The notes under the pieces: generated by a model | The model's input: the letters and a program-made list of their open reading frames with translations, nothing else | Database searches by the model: none | What the model was told of the DNA's origin: nothing | NCBI GenBank assembly: GCA_004194705.1 | Contig: SADC01001284.1 | Coordinates: 682,001-746,000 of the forward strand | Origin: Ditylenchus dipsaci | Lineage: Eukaryota; Nematoda; Chromadorea; Rhabditida; Anguinidae | Direction: 5' to 3' | DNA length: 64,000 bases | Translations under genes and position numbers: made by a program | In this document: positions 62,158 through 64,000 of the stretch, piece after piece | Layout of the letters: every line of letters starts with the position of its first letter | Position numbering within the stretch: the first letter of the stretch is position 1

Positions 62158-63075
62158 GATTTATCCAAGTTTTTTGTTTTTCAAATGTGGTTATTGAACC
62201 ATATTTTATCGACAGTTCGGTGTTTCGATATCGGACAAACTTGTGCAGGCTAAAGTATGGTATACCACATGTTCCCAAAACTGGGGTTTGACCCCTAACT
62301 CGAACGTTTCAGGTCGTAATTAGTACGAAAAACATGTTTTCCGGTGGCGGAAAGACATCTGGAGCAAAAAAATTTTTTTATTGAAAAGTGTTCAAAATCT
62401 ACATTTTTTGACCAAAATTCATTTTTTTCATTTTTTTGTTGAAATCGTCGTTTATCTGCTCATTTTTTTGATTAACTAGTTTTTTTTGTGTTTTTATGGT
62501 GCCAGTGCCTGCCGAATGCAGGCAGGTGTGTATAAAGGGTCAGCCTTGGCCCCTAAACGCTAATGCGAGCACTGAATCGTTCGGGAACCCTTAAAAGGAA
62601 CCCTTAAAGCAAAAAAAAAATTGAACCATGAACCCACCCTGTGGTCGATTTCGGTCAAATTTTTTTTTTGCACATGTCTTTCTGCCACCGGAAAACATGT
62701 TTTCGTACTAATTACGACCTGAAACGTTCGAATTAGGGGTCAAAACTTACTTTTGGAACATGTGGTATACCATAACCCTGCCCTTGTGCAAACTTAAAAT
62801 AGGATTAACATCATCAATATCAAAATTTCTAAATTCTTTCAAAAATCGACCTGAAAATCGAAATGGAAAAGAAGAAGAAACCATCGAAAAAAGGATGATT
62901 AGTCTTCTATTGCATTGCGATTTTTAGGGCATTTTTGAAGGAATTTAGAAATTCTGATATTAATGATACTTATCCAAGTTTTCATTGTGAACAAGTTTGT
63001 CCGATTGCAACACCAAATCGTAGATAAAATATGGCTCAATAACCACATTTAAAAGACAGAAAACTTGGATAAATC
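62158..63075. repeat. Nested foldbacks (62158-63075 and 62275-62785)
   Basis: Outer: TTTATCCAAGTTTTTTGTTT with AATGTGGTTATTGAACCATA pairs with TGGCTCAATAACCACATTTA and AAAACTTGGATAAAT. Inner: TTCAGGTCGTAATTAGTACG (62309) pairs with GTACTAATTACGACCTGAAA (62705). A third small pair lies at 62815-62985 (CAATATCAAAATTTCTAAAT). No gene. Confidence 0.75.
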
Positions 63076-63229
63076 CTCAAAAAATTGAAATTAAGTGCTC
63101 GGTCTTAAACTTCCTGAACTTACGATGCGATAAGTACAATAACATCGAATTAAGTAATATTTTCTTTCAAATTTGCGAAGCTTTGAAAGTTTATAAAAGT
63201 CCCAAAGTCTGGATTTCAGAAACAGTAGT

Positions 63230-63897
63230 ACAGTTGCCGCTCGATTTAAAGGGCCTGACCTCTTCCTACTCGGTGGTCCCCGCCAATTCAAAAATTTTCC
63301 CTCGATCATTGGACTTCTGTACGGATTTTTCCGCCACGTTTCTAACAAAACTAGGCCTAAAATCAAATTTTAGGCTTAGTTTTGTTAGAAACCTAGCGGA
63401 AAAATCCGTACAGAAGTCCAATGATCAAGGGAAAATTTTTGAATTGGCGGGGACCACCGAGTAGGAAGAGGTCAGGCCCTTTAACGACACCCCAAAAAGT
63501 TCGTTCCCGCCTAGGGTCCGACACTCTTTTAGCTGGATTTTCGAAAACTTTTGACCGTTTTCTTTTGACACTCTGGTCCCAAATATCGCTCCTTTAAAAA
63601 GAGGGTGAAAGCTGAGATTCCTGAAGGATTCCAATTTTGTCGATCGTTTTTCAGAATCATGAAATTTTTTACCCTTTTATCAAAAAATGGTGTCGTTAAA
63701 TCGAGAGTTGGATTTTTGAAGAGAAAAAATTCATTCTTCTGAAAAAAAGGATCGGCAAAATCGGAATCGTTGAGGCTTTTGCGACCAGACTGTCAAAAGA
63801 AAATCGTCAAGTTTTCGAAAATCGAGCTAAAAAAAGTGTCGGACCCTAGGCGGGAACGAACCTTTTGGGGTGTCCTTAAATCGAGCGGCAACTGTAT
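63230..63897. mobile_element. pogo-type MITE (CAGTTGCCGCTCGATTTAA), carrying a TTAA MITE
   Basis: TA-CAGTTGCCGCTCGATTTA and TAAATCGAGCGGCAACTG-TA are inverted. At 63244-63483 the left arm is interrupted by the TTAA MITE (copy 4), after which GACACCCCAAAAAGTTCG resumes and matches the right arm CGAACCTTTTGGGGTGTC. Confidence 0.85.
63244..63483. mobile_element. TTAA MITE, ACTTCTGTACGGAT family copy 4
   Basis: TTTAAAGGGCCTGACCTCTT and its inverse. Nearly identical to 17198-17437, including CTACTCGGTGGTCCCCGCCA, so both moved recently. Bases 63898-64000 contain no recognised feature. Confidence 0.85.
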
Positions 63898-64000
63898 ATC
63901 TTTCAAAGCAACAACTTTTTTACATATGCTATAATAATCGTCCAACGTTGAATGAAAAAAACCGGCTGCATAGTGTTCAGCGCATTATGTACAAATTGTA

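Overview
This is about 64 kb of AT-rich animal DNA. No bacterial features are present. Three conserved eukaryotic genes can be pieced together exon by exon, and most of their introns are about 40-60 bases. The three recognised coding starts that can be examined lie 0-7 bases after a splice-acceptor-like AG (ATP synthase f, SRP72 and the unknown gene at 47377). That fits spliced-leader trans-splicing or a 5'UTR intron. Tiny introns, at least one GC-AG intron, a few unresolved donors and a flood of non-autonomous elements suggest a fast-evolving compact-intron invertebrate. An appendicularian tunicate is my tentative guess, not a demonstrated identity.

Host genes: (1) 17850-18519, minus, mitochondrial ATP synthase subunit f with an extra N-terminal part. 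(2) 21321-29331, plus, a TBC1D20-type Rab GTPase-activating protein. Two of its introns are stuffed with elements (21789-26579 and 28291-28807). (3) 30214-44954, minus, SRP72 of the signal recognition particle, apparently shortened to about 377 residues. Its 5.1-kb and 8-kb introns hold stacks of nested transposons. It converges on TBC1D20. (4) 47377-48279, plus, an unrecognised small single-membrane-span protein.

Nearly everything else is transposon. Transposases or fragments recognised: a nearly complete SWIM-type MULE (31432-33492), two further MULEs nested in each other (52300-53230 inside 50542-55385), a Harbinger/PIF element (13600-17115) carrying a pogo/POGK-like element, a mariner remnant (49541-49910), a Helitron/PIF1-helicase fragment (54627-55192) and a hAT transposase (57953-59514). 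Around them sit dozens of foldback elements and MITEs with long inverted arms.

The unifying observation is a shared arm architecture. Many elements have terminal arms built from tandem copies of a private word of about 6-20 bases, different for each element and in opposite orientation at the two ends. Where the insertion can be read, the target duplications assign these elements to different superfamilies: 8-11 bp (MULE-like), 8 bp with CAGTGTTG-like or similar ends (hAT-like), TTA (Harbinger) and TA (pogo). I regard this as the best candidate for an undescribed system in the window. A second candidate is a recurrent structured module of about 200-280 bases with a perfect splice-donor-like motif and successive hairpins, seen in at least six places and usually in the loop of foldback elements.

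Single-base frameshifts occur in conserved host exons (TBC1D20 exon 14, SRP72 last exon) as well as in transposases. Several lie in homopolymers, so uncorrected read errors should be considered before any gene is called a pseudogene.
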